This document shows positions 7,332 through 16,268 of a DNA stretch of 64,000 nucleotides, piece after piece. This stretch comes from Candidatus Altimarinota bacterium (GTDB lineage Bacteria; Patescibacteriota; Gracilibacteria; UBA4473). Every line of letters starts with the position of its first letter. Position 1 is the first letter of the stretch. The notes under the pieces are model-generated. The model worked only from the letters and a program-made list of their open reading frames with translations. It had not been told where the DNA came from and made no database searches. Both the position numbers and the translations under genes were made by a program. The stretch is from contig JAIPGI010000002.1 of the NCBI GenBank assembly GCA_021736215.1, positions 62,001-126,000 on the forward strand. Direction: 5' to 3'.

Positions 7332-8663
7332 ATGAGTAAATACAATGTTTCCTGTCCGAGTGGGTTTCCTGAATGGACACCAGCCGAAGAAAGAGTGTAT
7401 CAGCAATGGGTGAGTGTCATTCGTGATGTGTTTGAAAAAAACGGATTCATGCCAATAACGACGCCATTGGTGGAGAGAGAAGAGAATCTCCTTTCTAAAG
7501 GAGGAAATCCCAAAGAAATGTATGTCCTCAAGCGAATTTTGGATGAAGAGGGGGACAATTCACACTCAGGAAATGCTTTGAGATTCGATCACACGGTACC
7601 TTTGGCGCTCTATGTGGCGAGACATTTGAATGATATTGCATTCCCTTTTAAGCGTTATGCGATAGGGCCTGTGCTTCGTGGAGAACGGGCCCAAAAAGGA
7701 CGATTTCGACAATTTGATCAATGTGACATTGATGTAATTGGTTCGGGAGAGCTTTCTCTTGCTAATGATGCGATGGTCGCAGCGGTGATTATTCAGATAT
7801 TTGAAAGGCTTTTGGAGGGGGAAAAGTTTGTGGTGAGAATAAATAATCGAAAAATTTTAACAGGATTTTTTGAACAATTAAAAATTAAGAAAAAAGATAT
7901 AAAAAATGTATTGGCTATCGTTGATGATTTAGAAAAGATTGGTCACGAAAAAGTACAAAAAAATTTATTAGAAATGGGACTTTCTGAGACAGTGTCAAAA
8001 AAGATTTTAGAATTTACAGAAATTTCAGGAACGAACGATGAAATTTTGAAAAAAGCAGAAAAGACCGGGCTTCTTCAAAAGACCGGGCTTAATGAACTCA
8101 AAGAAGTCTTGCAGGCGCTTCGCTTTTTGGGAGTCGATGAAAAGAAATTTAAAGTAGACCTCTCTATCGCTCGAGGCCTCGACTACTACACAGGTACGGT
8201 TTACGAGACGACTTTGGTCGGTTCAGAAGGGTTGGGATCTATCTGCTCAGGAGGTCGGTATGATGATTTGGCAGAGATTTTTACGGGGAAGAAATTACCA
8301 GGAGTGGGAATTTCTATCGGTCTGACGAGGCTCCTTTCCAAACTCTTCGAAGCGAAGTTGGTCAATGTCGATCGCAGTTCTCCGAGTCACTTTCTCGTTA
8401 TTGCTGCCAGTGAGGGAGCCAAAAGTAAGTGTTTGAAAATTGCTTCCCTCATCAGATCATTCGGTTATCCCGTAGAAAATTATCTCGAAGATAAAAAAAT
8501 TGGAAAACAGTTTGAATATGCTGACAAATTGGGAATTCCTTATGCGGTCATTGTTGGGGACGATGAGTTGAGCAAAAAATGTGTTCAATTAAAGAACATG
8601 AAATCAGGAACACAGAAAGAAATTGTTGCCAAAGATCTCGAGAAAGAATTAAAAAAATTATAA
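7332..8663 (+). CDS. hisS: Histidine-tRNA ligase
   Basis: 443 residues, normal for bacterial HisRS, which charges tRNA-His in the cytoplasm. Class II signatures appear in order: motif 2 (FKRYAIGPVLRGERAQKGRF), QFDQCDIDVIG, the histidine-specific LDYYTGTVYE, GSICSGGRYDDL and motif 3 (GVGISIGLTRL), then the anticodon-binding domain to the end. It is a single gene between long spacers. The ATG lacks a Shine-Dalgarno sequence and sits 18 bases past a palindrome, which would form a hairpin if transcription starts upstream of it. A truncated HisRS-like paralogue lies at 36019-37053. Confidence 0.97.
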   Translation: MSKYNVSCPSGFPEWTPAEERVYQQWVSVIRDVFEKNGFMPITTPLVEREENLLSKGGNPKEMYVLKRILDEEGDNSHSGNALRFDHTVPLALYVARHLNDIAFPFKRYAIGPVLRGERAQKGRFRQFDQCDIDVIGSGELSLANDAMVAAVIIQIFERLLEGEKFVVRINNRKILTGFFEQLKIKKKDIKNVLAIVDDLEKIGHEKVQKNLLEMGLSETVSKKILEFTEISGTNDEILKKAEKTGLLQKTGLNELKEVLQALRFLGVDEKKFKVDLSIARGLDYYTGTVYETTLVGSEGLGSICSGGRYDDLAEIFTGKKLPGVGISIGLTRLLSKLFEAKLVNVDRSSPSHFLVIAASEGAKSKCLKIASLIRSFGYPVENYLEDKKIGKQFEYADKLGIPYAVIVGDDELSKKCVQLKNMKSGTQKEIVAKDLEKELKKL

Positions 8664-8972
8664 GAGGTATGTGAAACCCTATCATGGCGACACTTCTGTA
8701 TTGTCGCCGTAAAGAAGGTTAATCATCGCAATCCCGGGTTCAAAGGATTCCCAGAACCCGGGATTACGAAAAATAAGTATGTCTTCCTGAGTGAGTCCGC
8801 CTCGGGCGGACGAATGAAGGATCTTCCTTATAGGTATTTACATGTAATTATTTTGAAGATTCTTCCTCCCGCTTTGGCGGGACTCAGAAAGACATTTGTT
8901 TTGTCATTTTTCCTACACTGTGAGCATTGACTTTTTCCTTTTTCTGACTAATTTCGCGTCCCCCAGTGGGAC
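8664..8972. other. Intergenic region with hairpins
   Basis: No gene seen. A perfect seven-pair hairpin GGCGACA/TGTCGCC (8686-8708) follows hisS but has no T-run, so it is not a standard terminator. The GAACCCGGG palindrome follows at 8730, then small GC stems GTCCGCC/GGCGGAC (8796-8812) and CCCGC/GCGGG (near 8870-8880). Confidence 0.6.
8730..8765. repeat. Dispersed CCCGGG palindrome, copy 2
   Basis: AATCCCGGGTTC, 12-base middle, GAACCCGGGATT: perfect 12-base arms. Same family as 28032, 30465 and 46014. Confidence 0.9.
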
Positions 8973-9001
8973 TTGTTTTTTCTCGAAAAATAAGGTATAA
9001 T
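8973..9001 (+). promoter_or_regulatory. Promoter of RND efflux operon 1
   Basis: TTGTTT (8973-8978), 17-base spacer, TATAAT (8996-9001). The ATG at 9023 is about 15 bases past the expected start of transcription and has no Shine-Dalgarno sequence. Confidence 0.75.
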
Positions 9002-9022
9002 ATATAGAATAAAATTCTTTCC

Positions 9023-10663
9023 ATGGAGTTCTTGAAACCGTATATGACTCGAAAAAATATTATCTGGATCATTGTTATTATCCTTTCGGCACTGGCGTTG
9101 TGGCGATTGCTGTCTCCCAAAACCATTGAAGAAAAAGTTCCCGAAACCAAAGTAAAAACAGTTCAAACTATTACTTTTGGAGAGTGGCGTCCAGACAGTA
9201 GTCGTGAGGTTTTGGCTACACTCTCTTCTACGGGAGATATAAATATTGCGGCTGATGTTTCTGGAACAATCGATAATGTTTTTGTGAGTATTGGAGATGC
9301 TGTTGAGAAGGGACAACTTTTGGCAACATTCCGACAAACCAACGATCTCACCCAAGTAACTTACGAAAATGCTTTGAGTACGTTGGCAGTTGTTCGGGTG
9401 TCTGCTCAAAATACTATTACTTCGTCAGAAATTGCTCTTCAGACGGCTCAGGCACAACTGGAACAAACGGTACAAACACAAGATCAAATCTATCGGCAGG
9501 TTTTTGAATCATTGCGTACACAGGCAAATAATTCTGAAACCACAGCTTCTAATGCCCTGGATTGGGCAGATAGAATATTGGGAGCATCGACTCGATTTCG
9601 ATATCAAAATTACGATGCGGACAGGTCTCAGATTGGATCTACTGATCAGATAACCAAACAAGCAACTAAAAATATGGTAGAAGAATTGGTTCGAGAACAG
9701 CCAAATCTCTCTCAATTGCCTAGTTTCAAACCAACAGACCAAGATGTCATTGTTTATGGAGAAACGCGTTTAAGATTTTTGAAAGAAGTACAGGAGGTTG
9801 TTCGGAACATGGATGGTCTCATACGTCGCACTGATCTTACTGGGGATTTAACCCTTGCTGACAAAAATATTTTTCAGACGGAAGCCGAAACATTTTCTTC
9901 CAAAGTAGATGCGGGGTTTCTTTCGTTGGAAAGTGCTATCCAAACAGCAAAAACACAAAATCAGACCCGCAGACTTGCAATTCTGACTGCAGAAAATGCT
10001 GTACGTAATGCAGAAGCATCATTGTCGCTTGCTCAAGCACAATCAAAATCAAGCGTGTCATCTGCTCAAAACCAACTCAAATCGACACAGGTTTCTAAGA
10101 ATGACTTGGAAGTTCGAGCGCCATTTGCAGGGAAAATCACCGAAAAATTTATTAATAATTTTGATCAAGTGAGAATGGGCGAAAATCTTTTTTCTTTGGT
10201 TTCTGAAACTATTGCCCCCAAGGTTGTTGGATTTGTTACGAAGGATGAACTCGACAGACTTCTTACCAAAGATACTGTCAAAGTACTTCTCTCAAATAAT
10301 CAAACGATTGAAGTGAAACAATCATATTTAAGTTTTAAAACCGACGCGGAAAGTCAAAAAATACAAGTAGAGTTTCAATTAGATACTTTTCCAGAAGGAG
10401 TTTTGGTGGGAAGTTTTGCTAAAATTCTCGTGCCTTCTCAAAACGGAAAAGTAAACCTTGTTCCTATTACCGCGTTATCATTTGAACCAGATGGAGCAGA
10501 GGTTTTGATAAAGGGAGAAAATGACATTGCGAAGCGGGTCAAAGTCCAATATGGGAAAATTGTTGGGGATGCCGTAGAGATTGTCGGAGGCTTAGAAAAA
10601 GGAACGAAAGTGCTTCAATATAGGAATAGAACACACGCTGGAGAAATAATCAATGAACAATGA
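9023..10663 (+). CDS. RND efflux adaptor (membrane fusion protein), system 1
   Basis: 546 residues. One N-terminal membrane anchor (about residues 13-32, IIWIIVIILSALALWRLL), a lipoyl/barrel part (STGDINIAADVSGTIDNVFV, GDAVEKGQLLATF), a long coiled-coil hairpin, the returning lipoyl half (EVRAPFAGKITEKFI) and a C-terminal barrel. The hairpin carries an insert of over 100 residues containing LGASTRFRYQ; the adaptor at 22911 has the matching MGASSQFRYQ. Adaptors of this family link an RND pump to an outer channel, but none is encoded nearby. The substrate cannot be told. It is followed by its pump gene after a short AT-rich spacer. Confidence 0.9.
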   Translation: MEFLKPYMTRKNIIWIIVIILSALALWRLLSPKTIEEKVPETKVKTVQTITFGEWRPDSSREVLATLSSTGDINIAADVSGTIDNVFVSIGDAVEKGQLLATFRQTNDLTQVTYENALSTLAVVRVSAQNTITSSEIALQTAQAQLEQTVQTQDQIYRQVFESLRTQANNSETTASNALDWADRILGASTRFRYQNYDADRSQIGSTDQITKQATKNMVEELVREQPNLSQLPSFKPTDQDVIVYGETRLRFLKEVQEVVRNMDGLIRRTDLTGDLTLADKNIFQTEAETFSSKVDAGFLSLESAIQTAKTQNQTRRLAILTAENAVRNAEASLSLAQAQSKSSVSSAQNQLKSTQVSKNDLEVRAPFAGKITEKFINNFDQVRMGENLFSLVSETIAPKVVGFVTKDELDRLLTKDTVKVLLSNNQTIEVKQSYLSFKTDAESQKIQVEFQLDTFPEGVLVGSFAKILVPSQNGKVNLVPITALSFEPDGAEVLIKGENDIAKRVKVQYGKIVGDAVEIVGGLEKGTKVLQYRNRTHAGEIINEQ

Positions 10664-10714
10664 ACAATGAATAATTAACAAAATTATAAATTCTTTAATT
10701 CTTTGACTCTCTTT

Positions 10715-13700
10715 ATGAACGGAACGAATCTCCTAAACACGAATAAAAACTCTTCGGAAGAAGGGAAATTATCGATGATATGGACACTTTTTTTGGATCG
10801 TTTCAAGGTAACGATCCTCGTCATAATCTTTATTCTTTTTTATGGAATAAATGCTTTTTCAAGTATTCCACGAGAAATTACACCAACCATTGATATTCCT
10901 GCGGCAACAATCATGACTATTTGGCCAGGAGCAAGCCCTGGAGATGTGGAAAAGTTGGTTACTAACAAAATTGAAAAGGAAATCAAAAATCTTGAAAACG
11001 TTGATAAATATACCTCGTTTTCTATGTCTGGGGTTTCGGTTGTAAGTATTGAGTTTGATCTCGATACCAATCAGCCAGAAAATATGCGGAAACTTCGTGA
11101 AAAATTAGACGTTGCTGAAAAAGATCTCCCTGATACGATTATCGACCAGCCAACGTTAACAGAGGTAAGTATTACAGATATCCCGATTGTGTCTTTGACT
11201 CTCTCAGGGGATTTTTCTTGGTCGGAATTAAAACAGTTTGCCGAAGTCCTCGAAACAGAATTTGAATCAGTTGATAAAGTAAAGGATGTATTGGTTAAGG
11301 GAGCTCCAGAGGATCAAGTGCACATCCTGGTGGATCCTATTAAATTACAATCAAAAGGAATAGGGCTCAATGAAGTTATCGACGTTCTTCGGCAGCATCA
11401 CCGAGATATGCCATTGGGACAGATTTCTGTGGCTGGACAAAAGATAGAAGTAACCGTTCGTGCGGAACTTGAAACGGCCGCAGAATTTATGGACATCCCT
11501 ATTTCACAAGTGAATGGAGCCATGATCCGATTGGCTGATTTTGCAGAAATTCGTCGAGAGTTCGATAAATTCGAAGTAGAAACATTTTTTGCTTCAGAAA
11601 CAGGGAGTGAACCAGCAGTACTTATCGACGTGATTAAATCGGGTTCCAAGGGAAATGTTATTTCCATGGTGGGAGAAGTATTGGCACGAGTAGAAAGATT
11701 GAAACTCAATGGAAATATTCCCGAAAACTTAGATGTACGGGTAACCTATAGTCGTGCTGACGAGATTCAAGAAAGCCTCAATACACTTACCAATAGTGGA
11801 TTACAAACTTTGGTACTTATTGCGATTGTAATGTTTTTGGCTTTGGGATGGAGAGAGTCGCTTCTGGCATCAGTTTCAATTCCTCTTTCACTTCTGATTG
11901 CTATTGCAACATTATACTTTATGGGACAGACTTTTAATGGGGTTTCTCTTTTTGCTCTCGTTCTTTCGGTAGGGCTCTTAGTAGATAATGCAATTATTAT
12001 CGTAGAGGGTCTTTCAAGTGGTATCCATGAAGATAAACTTACACCACATGATGCGGCATTAGAAGCTCTCAAAACATTCAGATGGCCTATTATTACGGGA
12101 ACACTGACAACAGTCTTTGCATTCCTGCCTATGATTTTTTATATCAGTGGAATTAGTGGGCAATACATAGCAGTTATTCCTGTTACCGTAATGGCTGGAC
12201 TGGTGGGGGCGCTTTTTGTTTCGCTTTTCTTAATGCCTGCAATTGGAGCAAAGTTTTTCGAATCTATTCCACCAGCGAAACATAGAGAATCTTCCATCTT
12301 ACACCACATTCAAGATTGGTATGCGGTCAATATGAAGAGTATTCTTTCTTCTCGAAAAAAGACGTTTTTGACATTGGGACTCGCTTTTGCGGCTTTTTTC
12401 TTTTCCGTGAGTCTTGTGGTTACGGGGAAAGTTCCCATCGAGGTATTTCCTTCATCTGATCAGACGTTTTTTGCAGCTAAAGCAGAATTCCCCATAGGAA
12501 CAAAACTAGAAGAGACCCATAAACTTATGGCACCTCTTGAAGAAGAGTTGCGGAAGTTTTTTCAGCCACAAAAAAATGGAGAAATATTTTTAAAAAACTT
12601 CGTTTTCACGGTGGGGAAAGCATCTGATTCAGTCTATGATCCCGACCATGGTGTGAATTTGGCAGAAGAAAATATACTCGGAATTACGATCAATCTTACC
12701 GATAAAGAAGATCGAGAAACTCCTTCTTTCAAAATCGTTCCGATTATCTCTGAAGCACTTCGAAAAATTGTTCCTCCTCATGTAGATTTTCGATTTCAAG
12801 AAGAAGCGGGAGGCCCTCCAACCGGATCTCCTGTGGAAATTCGTCTTATGGGGGATGATTTGGTGCATCTCGAAGAAATGGCCGATACACTCAAGGGAAA
12901 GTTGGAAGTACTTGAAGCGACTACAAATGTACGAGATTCTCGACAGGATCCCGTGACACAATTGACGTGGAAATTCGATAGGAATGTTTTGGCACGATTT
13001 GGGTTGACTCCTATCCGTATAATGGAAGCTCTTCGGGCTTCAGTGAATGGAACAACGGTTGTAAAACTGACAGAAGGGGACAAAGAAATTGATGTCAATT
13101 TACGAGTCGATTGGGATGGGACGAGACAATGGAATGATCCACAATCTCTCGATTATCTTGAACGTATTCTTATTAAGTTGCCTTCTGGGAAATTCGTCAC
13201 CTTAGGACAAGTCGCCTATCCAGAGCTCTCTTCGGAACTTTCTCGTATTGAACATCGAAATGGTATGCGTATTATTTACGTTCGGTCAGATTTAGAAAAA
13301 GGAACAACCGCTTCACAACTGGCGCCTCAAATAAAAACCATGATAGATAATTCAGGGAAGCGTCCTGGAGAAGTGGTTGAAGTGGGTGGAGAAAACGAAG
13401 AAGGAAATCGCCTCATTCAAGAAATGTCTCTCGCGATGATGGCGGCGGTCCTTTTGATCTTTTTGGTGTTGGTTTGGCAGTTTAATTCTTTCTCACAACC
13501 AATCACTATCATGCTGATTATTCCGCTCTCTTTGACGGCAGTATTTATTGGTTTTGGGATTATGGGGATTCCGATTAGTTTTCCGACGATGATTGGAATC
13601 GTATCTTTGGCAGGAATTATCGTAAACGATGCAATTGTGCTCATTGATCAAATTAATCATCGATTAGCGCAAGGACTAGATGCTATTTCTTCCTATATTC

Positions 13701-13960
13701 AAGCGGGTCGAGAGCGAATGCAGCCAATATTTTTGACATCGGTCACTACAGTGGTAGGAATGATTCCTTTATCACTTTCGGATCCCGTGTGGGGAGGATT
13801 AGGATTTGCTATTGTCTATGGAATGATGCTTTCAACGGTTTTGACTTTGCTTTTAGTTCCGTGTTTCTTGATAGTTATTCGCAAAGCTCGTTTATGTCTA
13901 GAACGACAATGTCATAAGGGAATTGAGAAGATAGAGCATATGGCTCATCACGAGAAATAA
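10715..13960 (+). CDS. RND efflux pump permease, system 1
   Basis: About 1081 residues, the usual size of AcrB-family proton-driven exporters. It has the N-terminal helix after residue 20, a large extracytoplasmic domain, the TM2-6 block with the TM4 motif SVGLLVDNAIIIVEG (the usual second Asp is Asn, as in many relatives), a second extracytoplasmic domain and a TM8-12 block (GIVSLAGIIVNDAIVLIDQI; TSVTTVVGMIPLSL). I prefer the ATG at 10715; an in-frame TTG lies four codons upstream. The spacer after the adaptor contains tandem AACAATGA words. Inner-membrane location; substrate unknown. Confidence 0.95.
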   Translation: MNGTNLLNTNKNSSEEGKLSMIWTLFLDRFKVTILVIIFILFYGINAFSSIPREITPTIDIPAATIMTIWPGASPGDVEKLVTNKIEKEIKNLENVDKYTSFSMSGVSVVSIEFDLDTNQPENMRKLREKLDVAEKDLPDTIIDQPTLTEVSITDIPIVSLTLSGDFSWSELKQFAEVLETEFESVDKVKDVLVKGAPEDQVHILVDPIKLQSKGIGLNEVIDVLRQHHRDMPLGQISVAGQKIEVTVRAELETAAEFMDIPISQVNGAMIRLADFAEIRREFDKFEVETFFASETGSEPAVLIDVIKSGSKGNVISMVGEVLARVERLKLNGNIPENLDVRVTYSRADEIQESLNTLTNSGLQTLVLIAIVMFLALGWRESLLASVSIPLSLLIAIATLYFMGQTFNGVSLFALVLSVGLLVDNAIIIVEGLSSGIHEDKLTPHDAALEALKTFRWPIITGTLTTVFAFLPMIFYISGISGQYIAVIPVTVMAGLVGALFVSLFLMPAIGAKFFESIPPAKHRESSILHHIQDWYAVNMKSILSSRKKTFLTLGLAFAAFFFSVSLVVTGKVPIEVFPSSDQTFFAAKAEFPIGTKLEETHKLMAPLEEELRKFFQPQKNGEIFLKNFVFTVGKASDSVYDPDHGVNLAEENILGITINLTDKEDRETPSFKIVPIISEALRKIVPPHVDFRFQEEAGGPPTGSPVEIRLMGDDLVHLEEMADTLKGKLEVLEATTNVRDSRQDPVTQLTWKFDRNVLARFGLTPIRIMEALRASVNGTTVVKLTEGDKEIDVNLRVDWDGTRQWNDPQSLDYLERILIKLPSGKFVTLGQVAYPELSSELSRIEHRNGMRIIYVRSDLEKGTTASQLAPQIKTMIDNSGKRPGEVVEVGGENEEGNRLIQEMSLAMMAAVLLIFLVLVWQFNSFSQPITIMLIIPLSLTAVFIGFGIMGIPISFPTMIGIVSLAGIIVNDAIVLIDQINHRLAQGLDAISSYIQAGRERMQPIFLTSVTTVVGMIPLSLSDPVWGGLGFAIVYGMMLSTVLTLLLVPCFLIVIRKARLCLERQCHKGIEKIEHMAHHEK

Positions 13961-14147
13961 ATAGTCTTCCCCCTTCGGAAAAAAAGAGGGAAACAAAGGG
14001 GGATTTTAAATCTCCCTCTCACTCCCTCTTTCATAAAGAGGGAGGATTTTTGTATTGAGACAATTTGTTTTTTCTGTCATTTTTTATGTTTCGCTCGTGG
14101 AAAAAGAATATTCAAAAATTTTAAAATGCGAGACATAGAATTTCCAA

Positions 14148-14170
14148 GGGGCGTATCGGTGATACGCCCC
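14148..14170. repeat. GGGGCGTA palindrome, copy 1
   Basis: GGGGCGTATC-GGT-GATACGCCCC, perfect 10-base arms, followed by TACAG. Relatives at 43671-43691 and near 46180-46202 have GGGCGTACC arms. Confidence 0.85.
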
Positions 14171-14201
14171 TACAGGAATCAGAATAATTCTCTTTTTTGT
14201 C

Positions 14202-14224
14202 ATTCTCTGGCTTGACCAGAGAAT
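14202..14224. repeat. CATTC hairpin family, variant TCTGG/CCAGA
   Basis: ATTCTCTGG-CTTGA-CCAGAGAAT. The outer ATTC/GAAT is shared with hairpins at 4370, 28003, 38014 and 43644, while the inner pairs differ but stay complementary. Confidence 0.8.
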
Positions 14225-14812
14225 CTACGGGTTTCTACGACTTGCGTTGGGGAGGACAACAAAGAAAAGAATCTTCGAAATATTTTTTGATGTATTTTTT
14301 CCTCGCCCTTGACTCGCCTGGGCGTAGCCACTATGGCGAAGCACGGCGGGAGAGGAAGGCAAGGAGAGGGTGTTTTTATTCGAATTTTAAACAAGGAAGA
14401 TACTTCACTCGCCCCGCCTTGGCGGGACTCATTCAGGAAGACATTTTTTTTGAGAGATTGAGGAGACGAGGGTTGTCCTTTTTTGTGCAGACAAAGCTTG
14501 TCCTCGACTTCGATCGGGGAAAGAACGAGAAAAAATAACTCATGTTGAAAATTTTTGTATTCTTCAACAATTCGCTTCACTGAAAATGTCAAAGGTTGAA
14601 AATGGTGGATTGTTATGAATCATTGATACAAATTTCAGTAATGTTTCGTTGTTCCTGTAATTTTTCACACTTCGCTCATTGAGAAAAATAAGTAAAAATT
14701 TTCAAATGTGAGAAGGACGTGGAGAAAGTTTTGCACTAAGAAGTATTGATTTAATATAATTTGTTTTTATTGACAAAACATTTTTTTTAGTTAAAAATTC
14801 AACAAAAAATTT

Positions 14813-15841
14813 ATGTCAGAATTTCCTTCAACCGACGCAGAAAAGACGAAATTGGATGAATTGCCAAATGATATTTTATGGCAACAATACAAGGAAAATC
14901 CACATGATGTTGATATTCGCAATCAGATTGTTCTGAATTATCAAAATCTTGTACATTATATTATCCATAATTCTAAGTTTATAACATTGCCTGTGTTGCA
15001 AGATGGAGATTATTTTGGATTTGGAATTGAGGGATTGATGGAAGCAATTGATCGATTTGATCCGGATTATGGAACCAAATTTGAAACGTATGCTATTCAG
15101 CGTATTCGTGGGAAAATTATTGATGAAATACGAAAGGTTCAAATAAAACCAAGAGTTTTGAACTCAGATGATGAGCAACCTCGTTACTTAAATATATCTT
15201 TAGATGCCCCCTCCGATGGAGAGGACGATCGAATGATTTTGGAATCTATTGTAAATGTTCATTCACCAAATCCTTTGAAGAGTTTGGAAAAAAAAGAACA
15301 GAAAGAAAATTTAATGAAGGCTTTTGAGGAACTAACACGTGAAGAAAGATTGATCTTAGGGCTTTATTATTGGGAGGAGAAATCTTATCAAGAGATCGCA
15401 GATGTTTTAGGGATTACTGTTTCGAGAATATCGCAAAAGCATGATAAATCTTGTCTCCAACTAGGATTGTCCTTACTTAAAGATGGTGTCAGTAAAAAGG
15501 CTTTTAGTTCCACCCTTAGAGAGTCTGAACAAAGAAAAGAAGAAAAATTTATCTACTTAGAGATAAAGAAAATATTTGATTCATTAGTTCCTCGAGAACA
15601 AGTACTTCTGCGTTCTTATTATGGAATTAGTAAATCTTCCTATAAAGAAATATGCCAAAAACTCAAATTGAATAGAAATGAAGCGAAAGAAGCATTAAGA
15701 GTAATACTTGCTCATTTTCGAGAAACTTTTCATCTCAATGGACAAGATCTATATGAAGTTTTTGGGACAAAAGGAGAATTGTATGATGTTATGGAAAAGA
15801 GTCTTAAAAAGGCAGTAAAAGACCAAGTTTCAGTTCAATAA
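14813..15841 (+). CDS. Sigma-70 family factor (FliA/WhiG-like) with a second region-4-like domain
   Basis: 342 residues. Region 2: QNLVHYIIHN, FGIEGLMEAIDRFDPDYGTK, FETYAIQRIRGKIIDEIRK, the form seen in sigma-28/FliA/WhiG factors. Region 4 at about residues 178-215: LTREERLILGLYYWEEKSYQ then EIADVLGITVSRISQ. After it a further ~110 residues hold another region-4-like unit (LVPREQVLLRSYYGISKSSY, then KEICQKLKLNRNEAKE), which ordinary family members lack. It directs RNA polymerase to a promoter subset; the targets are unknown and no flagellar genes are in view. The upstream 60 bases are very AT-rich. Confidence 0.88.
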   Translation: MSEFPSTDAEKTKLDELPNDILWQQYKENPHDVDIRNQIVLNYQNLVHYIIHNSKFITLPVLQDGDYFGFGIEGLMEAIDRFDPDYGTKFETYAIQRIRGKIIDEIRKVQIKPRVLNSDDEQPRYLNISLDAPSDGEDDRMILESIVNVHSPNPLKSLEKKEQKENLMKAFEELTREERLILGLYYWEEKSYQEIADVLGITVSRISQKHDKSCLQLGLSLLKDGVSKKAFSSTLRESEQRKEEKFIYLEIKKIFDSLVPREQVLLRSYYGISKSSYKEICQKLKLNRNEAKEALRVILAHFRETFHLNGQDLYEVFGTKGELYDVMEKSLKKAVKDQVSVQ

Positions 15842-15901
15842 CATAAGTATTTTGAGAACTTGAGGAGATGAGAAAGACATCTTTTTATTTTTTAAAATAT
15901 C

Positions 15902-15928
15902 AGGGAGCACTAGTGTTAACTAGGCTCC
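15902..15928 (-). terminator. Hairpin after the 33-residue peptide gene
   Basis: On the minus strand GGAGC-C-TAGT, loop TAAC, ACTAG-T-GCTCC, followed by a loosely T-rich stretch. A weak terminator or processing hairpin. Confidence 0.45.
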
Positions 15929-15938
15929 GCTGAAAAAG

Positions 15939-16040
15939 TTATCTAAAGTATAGAAAAGCCATAATTAGAATAATAATAACCGCTCCGGAAATTACAGCTC
16001 CACCATGCTTTTCCCACCAGGTTTTGTTTCCGTGTAACAT
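15939..16040 (-). CDS. Single-span membrane peptide (33 residues)
   Basis: The ATG at 16040 has a perfect AGGAGG seven bases upstream, rare in this window. The peptide is MLHGNKTWWEKHGG followed by a hydrophobic helix (AVISGAVIIILIMAFLYF) and a terminal Arg. A short charged head plus one membrane span is typical of small regulatory or stress peptides and of type I toxins. It lies between the sigma-factor gene and the response regulator, on the opposite strand to both. No family recognised. Confidence 0.6.
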   Translation of the reverse strand: MLHGNKTWWEKHGGAVISGAVIIILIMAFLYFR

Positions 16041-16179
16041 AAGACCTCCTATGGTTTTTGTTGATTAATTGAGAAAGAATGTCTTTCTCCTGAAATTCTC
16101 AAATGATATGCGAAAGAGCTTTTATTCCTTATAACTTAATATCGAAATTGTCAAATCATAAGCACCCTGGGGAATTCCA

Positions 16180-16208
16180 ACATTAAATAAGAATTAAATA
16201 TTTAATGT
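16180..16208. promoter_or_regulatory. Inverted repeat upstream of the response-regulator gene
   Basis: ACATTAAAT ... ATTTAATGT, nine-base arms enclosing AAGAATTAAAT. The same ATTAAATATT words recur at 16996-17028 before the next operon, so it may be a shared binding site. Confidence 0.5.
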
Positions 16209-16268
16209 AAAATAATTGTCTTTCTTTCGGAAATATCCTATTTGAGAATTGTACTTTTCTTTTCCTCC

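Larger units (their letters stand above)
13961..14812. other. Long intergenic region made of dispersed repeat modules
   Basis: No convincing gene in either strand. It contains a GGGGCGTATC palindrome (14148-14170), a CATTCTC-type hairpin (14202-14224), an inverted copy of the CGTGCTTCGCC element (about 14325-14365) and GAGGGA/CCCTCT runs. Open frames here are low-complexity readings of those modules. Confidence 0.7.

Noticed and set aside
8686-8708. Perfect GGCGACA/TGTCGCC hairpin as the hisS terminator
   Set aside because: No T-run follows, so it is not a standard Rho-independent terminator; noted only as a hairpin.
14200-14592. Open frames on both strands between the RND pump and the sigma factor
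   Set aside because: Composition is that of repeat modules (GAGGGA/CCCTC runs and inverted elements). Both strands are open over the same DNA with no start signals.
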